Shown one piece after another: positions 9,196-16,745 of a DNA stretch of 42,452 nucleotides. Each line of letters opens with the position of its first letter. Position 1 is the stretch's first letter. The notes below the pieces were generated by a model that did no database searches, was not told where the DNA came from, and saw only the letters and a list, made by a program, of their open reading frames with translations. The stretch is from a virus: positions 1-42,452 of IMG/VR virus record IMGVR_UViG_3300028146_000019; one strand, 5' to 3'. The translations under genes were made by a program, and so were the position numbers.

Positions 9196-9407
9196 CCGGC
9201 ATGCCGTCGCAGTGCCTGTACTGCGCCCGCCGCAACGAACCCAGCCCCACCGGCGTGCAGACCTGCACCGCGTTTCCGTCCAGCATCCCCGACCGGATCT
9301 GGTTCAACGCAGTCGACCACCGCCATCGCGTCGACGGCGACCTGGGGCTGCAGTGGAAACCGGGACTCCAGGTCGAGGCGTTTCCCGAGTGGGCCATGCA
9401 GCGCTGA
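9192..9407 (+). CDS. Small Cys-motif phage protein
   Basis: This 71-aa protein has C-L-Y-C near residues 8-11, a further Cys in Q-T-C-T-A-F-P, then G-D-L-G-L-Q-W-K-P-G preceded by D-H-R. I know this pattern as a conserved small protein near portal/MuF genes in actinophages; its function is unknown to me. The Cys pairs and His could bind one metal ion. Start and stop overlap the neighbouring genes (ATGA at both ends), so it is translated as part of the portal-zincin-GNAT unit. Confidence 0.8.
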   Translation: MTGMPSQCLYCARRNEPSPTGVQTCTAFPSSIPDRIWFNAVDHRHRVDGDLGLQWKPGLQVEAFPEWAMQR

Positions 9408-10129
9408 TGGTCACGCAGGCGGACATCAGCCGGAAGATTCGCATCTTCCAGATCCTGCGCGGACGCCACTCGGCGGCCCCGGGCCGGCAGTTCCGGTACC
9501 GCCACGGCTGGATCCCGATCGGCGATGACGTCGCTGACAGGTTCGTCGGGTCGATGCGCGACGAGGCGACCATCCGTAAGGCCTACGAGTACCACGACGC
9601 CCAGACGGGTCTGAGCGCCCGAGTCTCGAAGATCACCGACCACGGCCCTGGCAAGCCAGTCGAAGTGGAGCTGACCTTCCACGACCGCGGCGGCGTGAAG
9701 GTTGGCGACGGGATCCGGGTCGTCGAACCCGACGGTCACAGCGTGCACCACGAAGCGCTGATCCTTTCCGGACCCGTCCAGGGGCAAGGCTTCGCGACCC
9801 GGTTCAACCAGAACGCCGAGCGCTCCTACCGGACGGCGGGCATCGACCAGATCAAGCTCCTCGCCAACGTCGACGTCGGTGGGTACGCGTGGGCCCGGGC
9901 CGGCTACGACTTCCAGAACGACCGCGCCCGCGGCAAGGTCGCCCACCGGGCCACGAAGATGCTCGGCGAGTTCACCGCCGCCGAGCAGGCGCAGATCCGA
10001 GCCGTCCTGGACGATCCGGATTTCACCCCACTGGCGATGGCTATGGCCGGCTGGCGCCCCGGGGCTACGATGTGGCCCGGGAAGCGCATCATGTTGGGCA
10101 CCAGCTGGGGTGGGGTGAAGAAGCTGTGA
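9407..10129 (+). CDS. GNAT-fold acetyltransferase, putative virion-delivered protein
   Basis: This 240-aa protein has the acetyl-CoA pyrophosphate-binding motif of GNAT enzymes, Q-G-Q-G-F-A-T at residues 125-131. It is preceded by an L-I-L-S-G-P-V strand and followed by I-K-L-L-A-N ... Y-A-W-A-R-A-G-Y-D-F, the usual beta5-alpha4-beta6 ending. The first 20 residues (T-Q-A-D-I-S-R-K-I-R-I-F-Q-I-L-R) repeat the zincin N-terminus with only conservative changes, which suggests a shared targeting peptide. The substrate is unknown. The ATG overlaps the upstream stop, and the downstream GTG overlaps its own stop. Confidence 0.85.
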   Translation: MVTQADISRKIRIFQILRGRHSAAPGRQFRYRHGWIPIGDDVADRFVGSMRDEATIRKAYEYHDAQTGLSARVSKITDHGPGKPVEVELTFHDRGGVKVGDGIRVVEPDGHSVHHEALILSGPVQGQGFATRFNQNAERSYRTAGIDQIKLLANVDVGGYAWARAGYDFQNDRARGKVAHRATKMLGEFTAAEQAQIRAVLDDPDFTPLAMAMAGWRPGATMWPGKRIMLGTSWGGVKKL

Positions 10130-10353
10130 CTCGCGACGAGATGCTCAAGGCGGCCGCCGAGGCGCACACTGCGTGGTCGTTGAAGCACGGCGACACTGTC
10201 CCCTACGTCGCCGCCGACGCCAACCCCCACGTCGAACACACCGACCTGGCGACGTGGCAGGCCGACCGCTCCGCCCCACCTGACGAGGACGACGAGCTGA
10301 ACGCGAAACTCGTCGCCCTCCTGGCGCAGCACGGGAAGTCCGCTAGGCCGTAG
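10126..10353 (+). CDS. Small acidic phage protein
   Basis: This 75-aa protein starts at a GTG overlapping the GNAT stop. It has an N-terminal helix (R-D-E-M-L-K-A-A-A-E-A-H), a middle rich in His and Asp, and a C-terminal helix (D-D-E-L-N-A-K-L-V-A-L-L-A). No family is recognised. It is the last gene before a hairpin, so it closes the portal-effector transcription unit. Confidence 0.65.
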   Translation: MTRDEMLKAAAEAHTAWSLKHGDTVPYVAADANPHVEHTDLATWQADRSAPPDEDDELNAKLVALLAQHGKSARP

Positions 10354-10396
10354 CGGGAAGTTCCGTCTACCACAGTCCACACACGATCCGAACGAG

Positions 10397-10422
10397 GGGC
10401 GTCGCCACACCAGGCGGCGCCC
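10397..10422 (+). terminator. Terminator-like or attenuator hairpin
   Basis: A 10-bp stem (GGGCGTCGCC with GGCGGCGCCC, one G-U pair, 6-nt loop) is followed by TTTCGC. It lies between the portal-effector unit and the prohead protease. The short T-run suggests partial termination that would set the relative expression of head genes. Confidence 0.5.
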
Positions 10423-10455
10423 TTTCGCATGGGCGCAGGCCGTCATGGAGGTCCC

Positions 10456-11871
10456 GTGTCGTACCGCAACGAGGGTGACGGCGAGGGCACCGGCCGCGGA
10501 CCAGCACCCAGCACCCAGCAGCAGAGCCAAGCCCACCCGCACGCGGGGAAGGGCAGCCCCAAGGGCGGCCAGTTCGTCAAGAAAGGCACCGCAACCGGCG
10601 GTGGTGGCGGCGGGCGCCGGACCCGCCGTACGGTTCAGACCCACCCGACCGGACACGGGACTCACCCAGATGCCCCGCCGAACCGGCATCGGGCGATGCA
10701 CACCGGCGACACCGGCTCCGACGTCGCCGAGCTCAACGGCCTGCTCTCCAAACTCGGTCTGGCCCACACCGGCGACTCGAGCACCTACCTGCCGTCAACC
10801 AGCGACGCCGTGATGGACGCCCAACGCCGCCTCGGGTTGAAACCCACCGGCAAGGCCTCCGCCGCGCTGCTGCGCAAACTCCACGCCGCTGTCGCCCTGT
10901 CGCCGTGCATCAAACGCTCCGACGACGACGCCGAACCGTCCGTATCCCGCGCCTACACCACCCCCCGCGAAGACCCGGACCGAGGAGGTGCGCGGATGCC
11001 CCAGGACCTCACCCGCGCCGAAATGCCCACGCAGGACGACGTGGACGCCGAGGAGGCGGTAGCCGAGCCCCTCCGGCCGCAGGGCGGGCTGGAGATCCTC
11101 CGCTACGACCGGCTGTGGGCCCTCGACGACATCGAGATCCGCCGCGGCGGTGACGGCCGCACGGTCGAGGCGTACGCGGCGGTATTCAACACCCCCACCG
11201 AGATCCGCGACCAGCACGGCCACTACATGGAGGTCATCGAGCGGTCCGCGTTCAACCGGGCCATCTCCCACGGCATCGACCGCATCGGCGTGTTCTACCA
11301 CCACGGCATGACCCTCCACGGCACCCCCAGCGACCTCGGCTCGGTCCCGATCGGATCCCCGGTGGACGTGCGCGCGGACGGCAAGGGCCTGCGCACCGTC
11401 TCCCGCTTCAACAAGTCCGCGTTGGCCGACTCGGTTCTCGAAGCGATCCGCGCCGGCGATATCAAGGGCTACTCCTTCCGGGGCCGAATCTTCCAGTCCA
11501 CGCCCAGCCGGCCGCCGGCCCGCACCAGCCGCGCCGGCGAGCTCCCCACGGTCACGCGCACCGAGCTCGGCCTGACCGAGTACGGCCCCACCCCCACCCC
11601 GTACTACGCGGACGCCGGCATCCTCGCCATCCGCTCCGCAGATGCGGTGGCCCACGAACTCCGCGCGCTCGACGAGAGCACGCGAGCGGAACTGATCCGC
11701 ATCCTGTCCGCCTCCACTCCTCCCACCGAGGACCCGGATCCGGACATCAACGCCACTCCCGCCAAGGGACCCGGCGCCGAGGACCCGCCTGCTGAGGCAC
11801 TCCGGTCGGCATCCATGGCAACGGTGCGGCGAAAGGTCGCCGCCTTCAGGATCCTTGGGAGGATCACGTGA
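10456..11871 (+). CDS. Prohead protease with N-terminal peptidoglycan-binding-like domain
   Basis: This 471-aa protein is an HK97/U35-type capsid maturation protease. The protease domain covers about 195-370: A-Y-A-A-V-F-N-T, H282-H283 in F-Y-H-H-G, and S340 in G-Y-S-F-R-G are the expected catalytic His and Ser elements. Residues about 75-140 look like a peptidoglycan-binding domain (S-D-V-A-E-L-N-G-L-L-S-K-L-G ... V-M-D-A-Q-R-R-L-G-L-K-P-T-G-K). Residues 30-42 carry the H-x-H-A-x-K-G-x-x-x-G-G-Q-F motif seen in the portal and zincin. The C-terminus (454-471) contains R-R-K-V-A-A-F-R-I-L-G, like the N-termini of the zincin and GNAT proteins. I prefer GTG 10456, behind GGAGG at 10447-10451, to ATG 10429, which has no ribosome site. 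Confidence 0.88.
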   Translation: MSYRNEGDGEGTGRGPAPSTQQQSQAHPHAGKGSPKGGQFVKKGTATGGGGGGRRTRRTVQTHPTGHGTHPDAPPNRHRAMHTGDTGSDVAELNGLLSKLGLAHTGDSSTYLPSTSDAVMDAQRRLGLKPTGKASAALLRKLHAAVALSPCIKRSDDDAEPSVSRAYTTPREDPDRGGARMPQDLTRAEMPTQDDVDAEEAVAEPLRPQGGLEILRYDRLWALDDIEIRRGGDGRTVEAYAAVFNTPTEIRDQHGHYMEVIERSAFNRAISHGIDRIGVFYHHGMTLHGTPSDLGSVPIGSPVDVRADGKGLRTVSRFNKSALADSVLEAIRAGDIKGYSFRGRIFQSTPSRPPARTSRAGELPTVTRTELGLTEYGPTPTPYYADAGILAIRSADAVAHELRALDESTRAELIRILSASTPPTEDPDPDINATPAKGPGAEDPPAEALRSASMATVRRKVAAFRILGRIT

Positions 11872-12544
11872 GCACCAAGCGCCTGGCCGAAGTCCAGGCA
11901 CAGATGGACCTGCTCAGCCAGAAGCTGGCCGAGCTGGAGGAGCTGCCCGAGCCCGACGGCGACGAGGCCCTGCGGTCGCAGGTCATCGACGAGCGCGACA
12001 AGCAGGCCGACAACTACATCGCCGAGTACAAGGCGCTCGACAAGGAGCTGGGGCCGCTTCTGGAGCGGGCCAAGGAGCTCGACGTCATCCGTGCCGCGGC
12101 ACGCGACCAGACCCGGGTCGAGTCCGGTGACGGCGCGAAGTACCTCGGCACCACCGGGCCCGAGTACCGCAAGAAGGTCGACCCGTTCGCCGGCGACATC
12201 CGCCGGGCGTCGCACGGCGAGGTCATCTCGCGGGCCATGTCCCTGGTCGACGGGGAGCGGCGTGTGCCGATCTCCGACGAAGGCAAGGCGCACCTGGAGC
12301 GGCTCATCCACCGCTCCATGGACGACGAGGAGAACGGCCAGATCGACGGCGCGTACATCGCCAAGCGGACCCTGTACACCGAGGACCCCATGTATCGGTC
12401 GGCGTTCCGCAAGTACGCCCGGTTCGGCGGGATGGCCCACTTCAACGCCGACGAGTCGCGCGCCGTGGCCGCATTCCAGGAGTACGAGGTCCTGCGTGCC
12501 GCGTCGGAGAACACCACCACCGCCGGCGGGTTCGGAATCCCGGT
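11868..12544 (+). CDS. Major capsid protein, exon 1
   Basis: This is the 5' exon of the HK97-fold major capsid gene, starting at a GTG behind GGAGG and overlapping the protease stop. Residues 1 to about 75 form a coiled-coil delta/scaffolding domain (L-A-E-V-Q-A-Q-M-D-L-L-S-Q-K-L-A-E-L), probably removed by the prohead protease. The exon ends in T-A-G-G-F-G-I-P-V. Read straight on, translation would stop at 12560 after four more residues, which is not a capsid protein. Joining 12544 to 13504 keeps the frame (GT + C) and gives ...G-I-P-V-L-I-D-P-T-I-I-L-T-S-G, the usual capsid sequence. The joined protein is 509 aa. Confidence 0.9.
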
Positions 12545-13503
12545 CAATTTGGCCGCCTGACGCCGCAAGGTGTCAGTGAAAATCCCGAGAATTGCTGGAA
12601 CATCCTGCTAGACGGTCGCACCACAGCGTGAGGCGAAAGCCTGAGCGCGACGGTTCGAGAAGCGGCCGGTAGGGACAATCAGCAGCCGAGCCCGCCTGGA
12701 CCTCGAGTCCGACGGGAAGGTTCAACGACTATGTACGGGATATCTCGTTAGATCCAACTATCGTCTACACTGAGTGTGTGGAACGAGAGTGCGAAGTCTG
12801 TAAGGCCGTCTTCCTGGCGCGTCGCGGCGTAGACAAGACCTGCGGCATGGACTGCCAGATCCAGTGGCGCCGTCGCCTCAGCCGAGAACGCGCCGCCCGC
12901 TACTACAAGCCGCGGCCGCCGCGGCCAGACACGCAATGCGAGGCATGCAAGGCCCGCATTCCGGCCCCGAGGACGGGGGCGATGCCTCGGTGGTGTGTCA
13001 GTTGTAGGGCCAAGAAGGAAGACGTCCGCGCCCGCAAAAGGGTTGCCGTCCGCCGCTGTTACAAATGTCAGGTACCCGTTCCAGGTGCGGAACGGAAACC
13101 GGGCGTGGCGGTCTGTGACAACTGCCGGGTCGACCCGCGAAAGCATCGGGCCAATCACGAGCAGCGCCGTCGGCTCCGAAAGTATGGGCTGACGCAGGTC
13201 GAATACGACCAGTTGCTTGCCCGTCAACGTGGCCAATGTCCAGGGTGCCGGACGGAAGACCCGGGCGCCAAGGGCTGGTGCATCGACCACTGCCACAACA
13301 CCGGCCGCGTTCGCGGCCTGCTGTGCAACCGGTGCAACACGATGCTGGGGCTGGCGAACGAGGACGCCTCGATCCTCCGGTCGCTCGCGGACTTCGCAGA
13401 ACGAATGAACGAGATAAAGATATAGTCTGAGCTTCGCGGAGACGCGAAGAGGCCGGCAGAAATGACCGGCCCGCCCGACATTCGTTGGGTAGTAACAACA
13501 CTG
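12545..13503 (+). ncRNA. Group I intron in the major capsid gene
   Basis: This 959-nt insert has group I core elements in order: P (AATTGCTGGAA, 12590-12600), Q (AATCAGCAGC, 12677-12686), R (GTTCAACGACTAT, 12720-12732) and S (AAGATATAGTCTG, 13417-13429). GACTAT in R pairs with ATAGTC in S (P7). P1 can form from CGGTC (12541-12545) and GGCCG (12551-12555), placing exon T12544 opposite G12552, the required U-G pair. The last intron base, G13503, is the expected terminal G. Stems with GNRA loops occur at 12631-12642 (GAAA) and 13432-13449 (GAGA). The endonuclease gene lies between R and S, in the P8 loop. Splice sites are inferred from the capsid frame and P1. Confidence 0.9.
12778..13425 (+). 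CDS. Intron-encoded endonuclease VII-type HNH homing endonuclease
   Basis: This 215-aa protein ends in a recombination endonuclease VII-type HNH domain: C-P-G-C near 154-157, then C-I-D-H-C-H-N-T-G-R-V-R-G-L-L-C-N-R-C-N, which holds the catalytic D-H and the zinc Cys pairs. The N-terminal 110 residues carry further Cys pairs (C-E-V-C, C-E-A-C, C-V-S-C, C-Y-K-C), as in the HNH protein at 159. Its place in the P8 loop of a capsid-gene intron shows a homing role: cutting intronless capsid alleles to spread the intron. It starts at GTG 12778 without a clear ribosome site. Its stop codon lies inside the S element, so coding sequence and ribozyme core overlap. Confidence 0.88.
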   Translation: MERECEVCKAVFLARRGVDKTCGMDCQIQWRRRLSRERAARYYKPRPPRPDTQCEACKARIPAPRTGAMPRWCVSCRAKKEDVRARKRVAVRRCYKCQVPVPGAERKPGVAVCDNCRVDPRKHRANHEQRRRLRKYGLTQVEYDQLLARQRGQCPGCRTEDPGAKGWCIDHCHNTGRVRGLLCNRCNTMLGLANEDASILRSLADFAERMNEIKI

Positions 13504-14356
13504 CCTCATCGACCCGACCATCATCCTCACCTCCGGCGCGATGGATGCGCCCCTGCTGCGGGTCTGCCGCATCGAGCAGGTCACCAACAACATCTGGAAG
13601 GGCGTCAGCTCGGCCGGCATGACGTGGTCGTTCGACACGGAGGCCGCCGAGGTCAGCGACGACACGGCGACCCTCGCCCAGCCGTCCGTGACGGTCCACA
13701 TGGGCCGCGGCCTGATCCCGTACTCGATCGAGGTCGGCCAGGATTACCCCGGCTTCGCCAGCGAGATGTCCCGCCTGCTCAACCAGGGCTGGATGGACCT
13801 GCTCGCGCTGAAGACCATGACCGGTACGGGTTCCGGCGAGCCGTGGGGCATCTTCACCGCCATCGACCAGACCAGCGCGTCGGAGGTCGTCACCACGACC
13901 GACGGCAGCTTCGGCGGAGTCGACGTGTTCAAGACCTGGAATGCGCTTCCTGAGCGCTACCGCTCGCGGGCGACGTGGGTCATGAACGTGACCGTCGAGT
14001 CGACCGTCCGGCAGTTCGCTGCGTCGGCGGGTTCCAGCTCGGCGTACTTCACCGTCGACCTGACCCAGGATGGCGTGTCCCGCATCAACGGTCGCCCGGT
14101 CATCCTGACCGACTACGCGCCGGCGGGCGTGAGCGGCGTCGTTCCGGGCACCACCGGCGCCCAGAACATCCTGGTCGTCGGCGACTTCTCCAACTACCTG
14201 ATCGCGCAGCGAGCGGGCATGTCCGTGGAGCAGATCCCCATGCTGTGGGGCTCGGGGAACCGGCTTCCCACCGGCCAGCGCGGCCTGTTCGCGTGGGCTC
14301 GTGTGGGCGGGGACAGCATCGCGGACAACGCCTTCCGGCTCCTGCAGAACCAGTAG
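13504..14356 (+). CDS. Major capsid protein, exon 2
   Basis: This 3' exon supplies most of the HK97 fold: L-I-D-P-T-I-I-L-T-S-G at the junction, then R-V-C-R-I-E-Q-V-T-N-N-I-W-K-G, the E-loop and P-domain region (T-W-S-F-D-T-E-A-A-E-V), and the A-domain (G-V-S-R-I-N-G-R-P-V-I-L-T-D-Y). It ends in F-R-L-L-Q-N-Q. The ATG at 13541 lies inside the fold and has no ribosome site, so I do not treat it as a separate gene start. Two competing hairpins follow the stop. Confidence 0.92.
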
Positions 14357-14372
14357 CCCCATTCCATCTACT

Positions 14373-14413
14373 CCCGGCGCCCGTTTGGACGGGCGGGCGC
14401 CGGGCCCGTCCAA
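14373..14413 (+). promoter_or_regulatory. Two mutually exclusive hairpins after the capsid gene
   Basis: Stem A is a perfect 11-bp pair, 14373-14383 with 14394-14404 (CCCGGCGCCCG / CGGGCGCCGGG). Stem B is a perfect 9-bp pair, 14385-14393 with 14405-14413 (TTGGACGGG / CCCGTCCAA). B uses the loop of A, so both can hardly form at once. With no T-tract, this fits an RNA-stability or partial attenuation element that lowers downstream expression relative to capsid. Confidence 0.6.
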
Positions 14414-14433
14414 CCGTCCACACTGGAGTAACC

Positions 14434-14658
14434 GTGGAGTACGTGTTTTCGGCCAACGACGGCCTGGTGCGCTGGAGCGACACCCGCGTATCGATGAGCC
14501 CCAACGACGTGTGGTTCGCCGACGACCCGTTCGTCGTCGCCCGGCCGGACCTGTTCAGCACCACACCTCTGGTCGTGCACTCGACGCAGGGCCGCCAGGC
14601 GCCGCCGGCGGCGCCGCTAGCGGCTGCGGCGGCGAAGGGGCGGAGTCGTCGTGTCTGA
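14434..14658 (+). CDS. Conserved small head-region protein
   Basis: This 74-aa protein starts at GTG 14434 behind GGAG (14425-14428). The pattern F-S-A-N-D-G-L-V-R-W-S-D-T-R-V, then W-F-A-D-D-P-F-V-V-A-R-P-D-L-F and V-H-S-T-Q-G-R is one I know from small proteins just after capsid genes in actinophages. The Arg/Ala-rich tail is probably unstructured. A role as a head-completion or capsid-associated protein is inferred from position. Confidence 0.8.
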   Translation: MEYVFSANDGLVRWSDTRVSMSPNDVWFADDPFVVARPDLFSTTPLVVHSTQGRQAPPAAPLAAAAAKGRSRRV

Positions 14659-16039
14659 CGTGAAGGTTTCGCTAGGGTTCGTGTACCAGAACAGCCGGCC
14701 GGCGACGTTCGACGACTGCCGCGAGCGGATGCTCGCGTTCGACCGGAACAACCTGGGCCTGTTCTGCCACGAACGTGGCCGGGTGTCGACCCGTTCGGGA
14801 ACCGATGGTCTGGTCGCCGCCCGGAACAGCGTGGTGCGAGCGTTCCTGGACGGCCCGGCCGACTGGCTGCTGTGGGTTGACTCCGACATGGGCTTCGACG
14901 AGGACGCCCCGTATCGGTTGCTGCAGGTGGCCGATCCGGTCGAGCGGCCGATCGTCGGTGGGTTGTGCTTCGTGAACCGCGAGTACGCGCACGACGGGAT
15001 GATGGGGTTCCGTACCCGGCCTGTGCCGACCCTGTACGACTGGCGCGAAGACACGGACGGGGTCCCGAAGTTCCTGTCCAACCCGATGTATCCGGTGAAT
15101 GCCCTCGTGCGGACGGCCGCGACGGGGTCAGCGTTCGTGCTGATCCACCGCAGCGTCTTTGAACGGATGGCGCAGACGGCGGAAGGCGACCCGAAGTTCG
15201 GCGAGTGGTACGACCGCATCCGGGGCCACGACGGGAAACACCTCGGCGAGGACGTGTCGTTCTGCGCCCGCGCCGGGCTGCTTGATATCCCGGTGTTCGT
15301 CTACACCGGCGTCCGCACCACGCACTTCAAGAACATCTGGCTGGGCGAGGCAGACCACTGGTTCCGCTACGTCGCACCCCAGGCCACGGAACAGACCGCG
15401 GTGATTGTCCCAACCCTGGGGCGCCCACAGAACGCGGACCCGTTCATGACGTCGCTGCGGGCGTCGACCGGTCTGGCGACCGCGTACGCGGTCTGCGACG
15501 CCGACGACCCGCAGTCCGTCGAGGCGTGGTCCGCGGCTGGCGCCCAGGTGATCGTCGACAACGCGGTGACGTTCGCGCGCAAGGTGAACCTCGGCTACGC
15601 GAAGACGTCCGAGCCCTGGCTCTTCCTGGTCGGCGACGACGTGCGCTTCCATGCCGCCTGGCTGGACCACGCCCAACACGTCGCCGACGTGTTGCAGGCG
15701 GACGTGGTCGGCACCAACGACCTCGGCAACCCCAGGGTCATGCGCGGCGAGCACGCCACCCACATGCTGATCCGCCGCTCCTACGTGGACGCGGTCGGCG
15801 GGTCGTGGGACGGTCCCGGCGTTGTAGCCCATGAGGGCTACCGGCACTGGTCGGTCGACGACGAGCTGGTGACGGCCGCGAAGCAGCGCGGCGTGTGGCA
15901 GATGGCCCTCGGGTCGGTGGTCGAGCACAACCATCCGCTGTGGGGCAAGGGCAAGGACGACCCTACGTACCGAATCGGGCCGGCCCATGCCGAGGCGGAC
16001 CGGGCACTGTTCGAGTCGCGGCTGGCGGCGAACTCATGA
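14651..16039 (+). CDS. Two-domain family 2 glycosyltransferase
   Basis: This 462-aa protein contains two GT-A-type domains. The first (about 1-240) has the metal-binding D-S-D in L-L-W-V-D-S-D-M-G-F near 75-82 and an acidic G-E-D-V-S-F-C-A-R-A-G near 197. The second (about 245-455) starts I-V-P-T-L-G-R-P and has V-G-D-D-V-R-F plus S-V-D-D-E-L. It would transfer sugars from nucleotide donors. It starts at GTG 14651, overlapping the small head gene by 8 nt, so it is made with the capsid genes. That location suggests the acceptor is the capsid. Donor and acceptor cannot be read from the sequence. Confidence 0.88.
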   Translation: MSDVKVSLGFVYQNSRPATFDDCRERMLAFDRNNLGLFCHERGRVSTRSGTDGLVAARNSVVRAFLDGPADWLLWVDSDMGFDEDAPYRLLQVADPVERPIVGGLCFVNREYAHDGMMGFRTRPVPTLYDWREDTDGVPKFLSNPMYPVNALVRTAATGSAFVLIHRSVFERMAQTAEGDPKFGEWYDRIRGHDGKHLGEDVSFCARAGLLDIPVFVYTGVRTTHFKNIWLGEADHWFRYVAPQATEQTAVIVPTLGRPQNADPFMTSLRASTGLATAYAVCDADDPQSVEAWSAAGAQVIVDNAVTFARKVNLGYAKTSEPWLFLVGDDVRFHAAWLDHAQHVADVLQADVVGTNDLGNPRVMRGEHATHMLIRRSYVDAVGGSWDGPGVVAHEGYRHWSVDDELVTAAKQRGVWQMALGSVVEHNHPLWGKGKDDPTYRIGPAHAEADRALFESRLAANS

Positions 16040-16221
16040 TGCGTTACTGCGTCGGCAAGCACGATTCGGCCGCGATCATCAACGTCCCGGCAGACGCACC
16101 ACCGTACTGCTGCGACGACTGCGCCTCCGACGACGCTGAGTGCGCCTGCGACGCGGCCGACTTTTCTGCGCCGTACGTCGGTGCGTTGCCGCCCTCACAC
16201 CCCCTGGCGCGTAAGGGATGA
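16036..16221 (+). CDS. Small Cys-rich protein
   Basis: This 61-aa protein overlaps the stop of the preceding glycosyltransferase (ATGA). It has Cys at position 5 and a dense cluster Y-C-C-D-D-C-A-S-D-D-A-E-C-A-C-D, likely a small metal-binding or disulphide unit. No family is recognised. It sits inside the sugar-modification cassette, between glycosyltransferase and methyltransferase. Confidence 0.65.
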   Translation: MMRYCVGKHDSAAIINVPADAPPYCCDDCASDDAECACDAADFSAPYVGALPPSHPLARKG

Positions 16222-16745
16222 TCACGCTCTCCTGGCGCGATGTGAGCCTGGGCGACGGTCCGGCGATCTCGACGTCGCTGACCCCGGCCGAGTCCGACGA
16301 GCTGCGCCGCCTGGCCACGGGCGCCGACGTGCTCGAGGTTGGGTCGGCGTTCGGCTACAGCGCGATCCTCATGGCACTCGCCGGCGCGCGTTCCGTCATC
16401 GCGGTGGACCCGCACGTGTGGCTGGACTCGTGGGCCACCATGGTCGCAAACGTCGAGGCGTACGGGGTTGCCGATCGGGTGACGATCTGGCGGGGTGACT
16501 CGCAGACCCTGTTGCCGACACTGGGCGCGGCGTTCGACCTGGTGTGGATCGACGGCGACCATGAAGCGTCAGCCGTGGCGCGGGACGTGGAACTGGCCCG
16601 GGCAGTGCTGCGCCCCACGGGGACGCTCGCCTGTCACGACTACGACGAGGCCACGTGTCCCGGTGTCCGGGCGGCGCTGGACGCGTGGAAGCCGCCGCCG
16701 CGGCTGGTGGACACGCTGGCCGTATACGGGCCGGGTGAGTGGTGA
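16218..16745 (+). CDS. Class I SAM-dependent methyltransferase
   Basis: This 175-aa protein has the SAM-binding motif I V-L-E-V-G-S-A-F-G-Y-S near 38-48, an acidic residue at the end of beta2 (I-A-V-D-P-H), and L-V-W-I-D-G-D-H-E near 110-118. It ends with an A-C-H-D-Y-D strand, the pattern of Methyltransf_24 enzymes that act on small molecules or sugars. It lies between glycosyltransferase and oxidoreductase genes, so methylation of a sugar added to the virion is the likely role. Start and stop overlap the neighbours. Confidence 0.87.
   Translation: MITLSWRDVSLGDGPAISTSLTPAESDELRRLATGADVLEVGSAFGYSAILMALAGARSVIAVDPHVWLDSWATMVANVEAYGVADRVTIWRGDSQTLLPTLGAAFDLVWIDGDHEASAVARDVELARAVLRPTGTLACHDYDEATCPGVRAALDAWKPPPRLVDTLAVYGPGEW

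Noticed and set aside
13541-14356. An independent capsid start at ATG 13541
   Set aside because: The ATG lies within the capsid fold, lacks a ribosome site, and the coding pattern extends upstream to 13504, where the splice restores the frame.
14373-14413. A classical H-type pseudoknot from the two interlocked stems
   Set aside because: The loop that would have to cross the 11-bp stem has zero length, which is not sterically possible. Competing hairpins are more likely.
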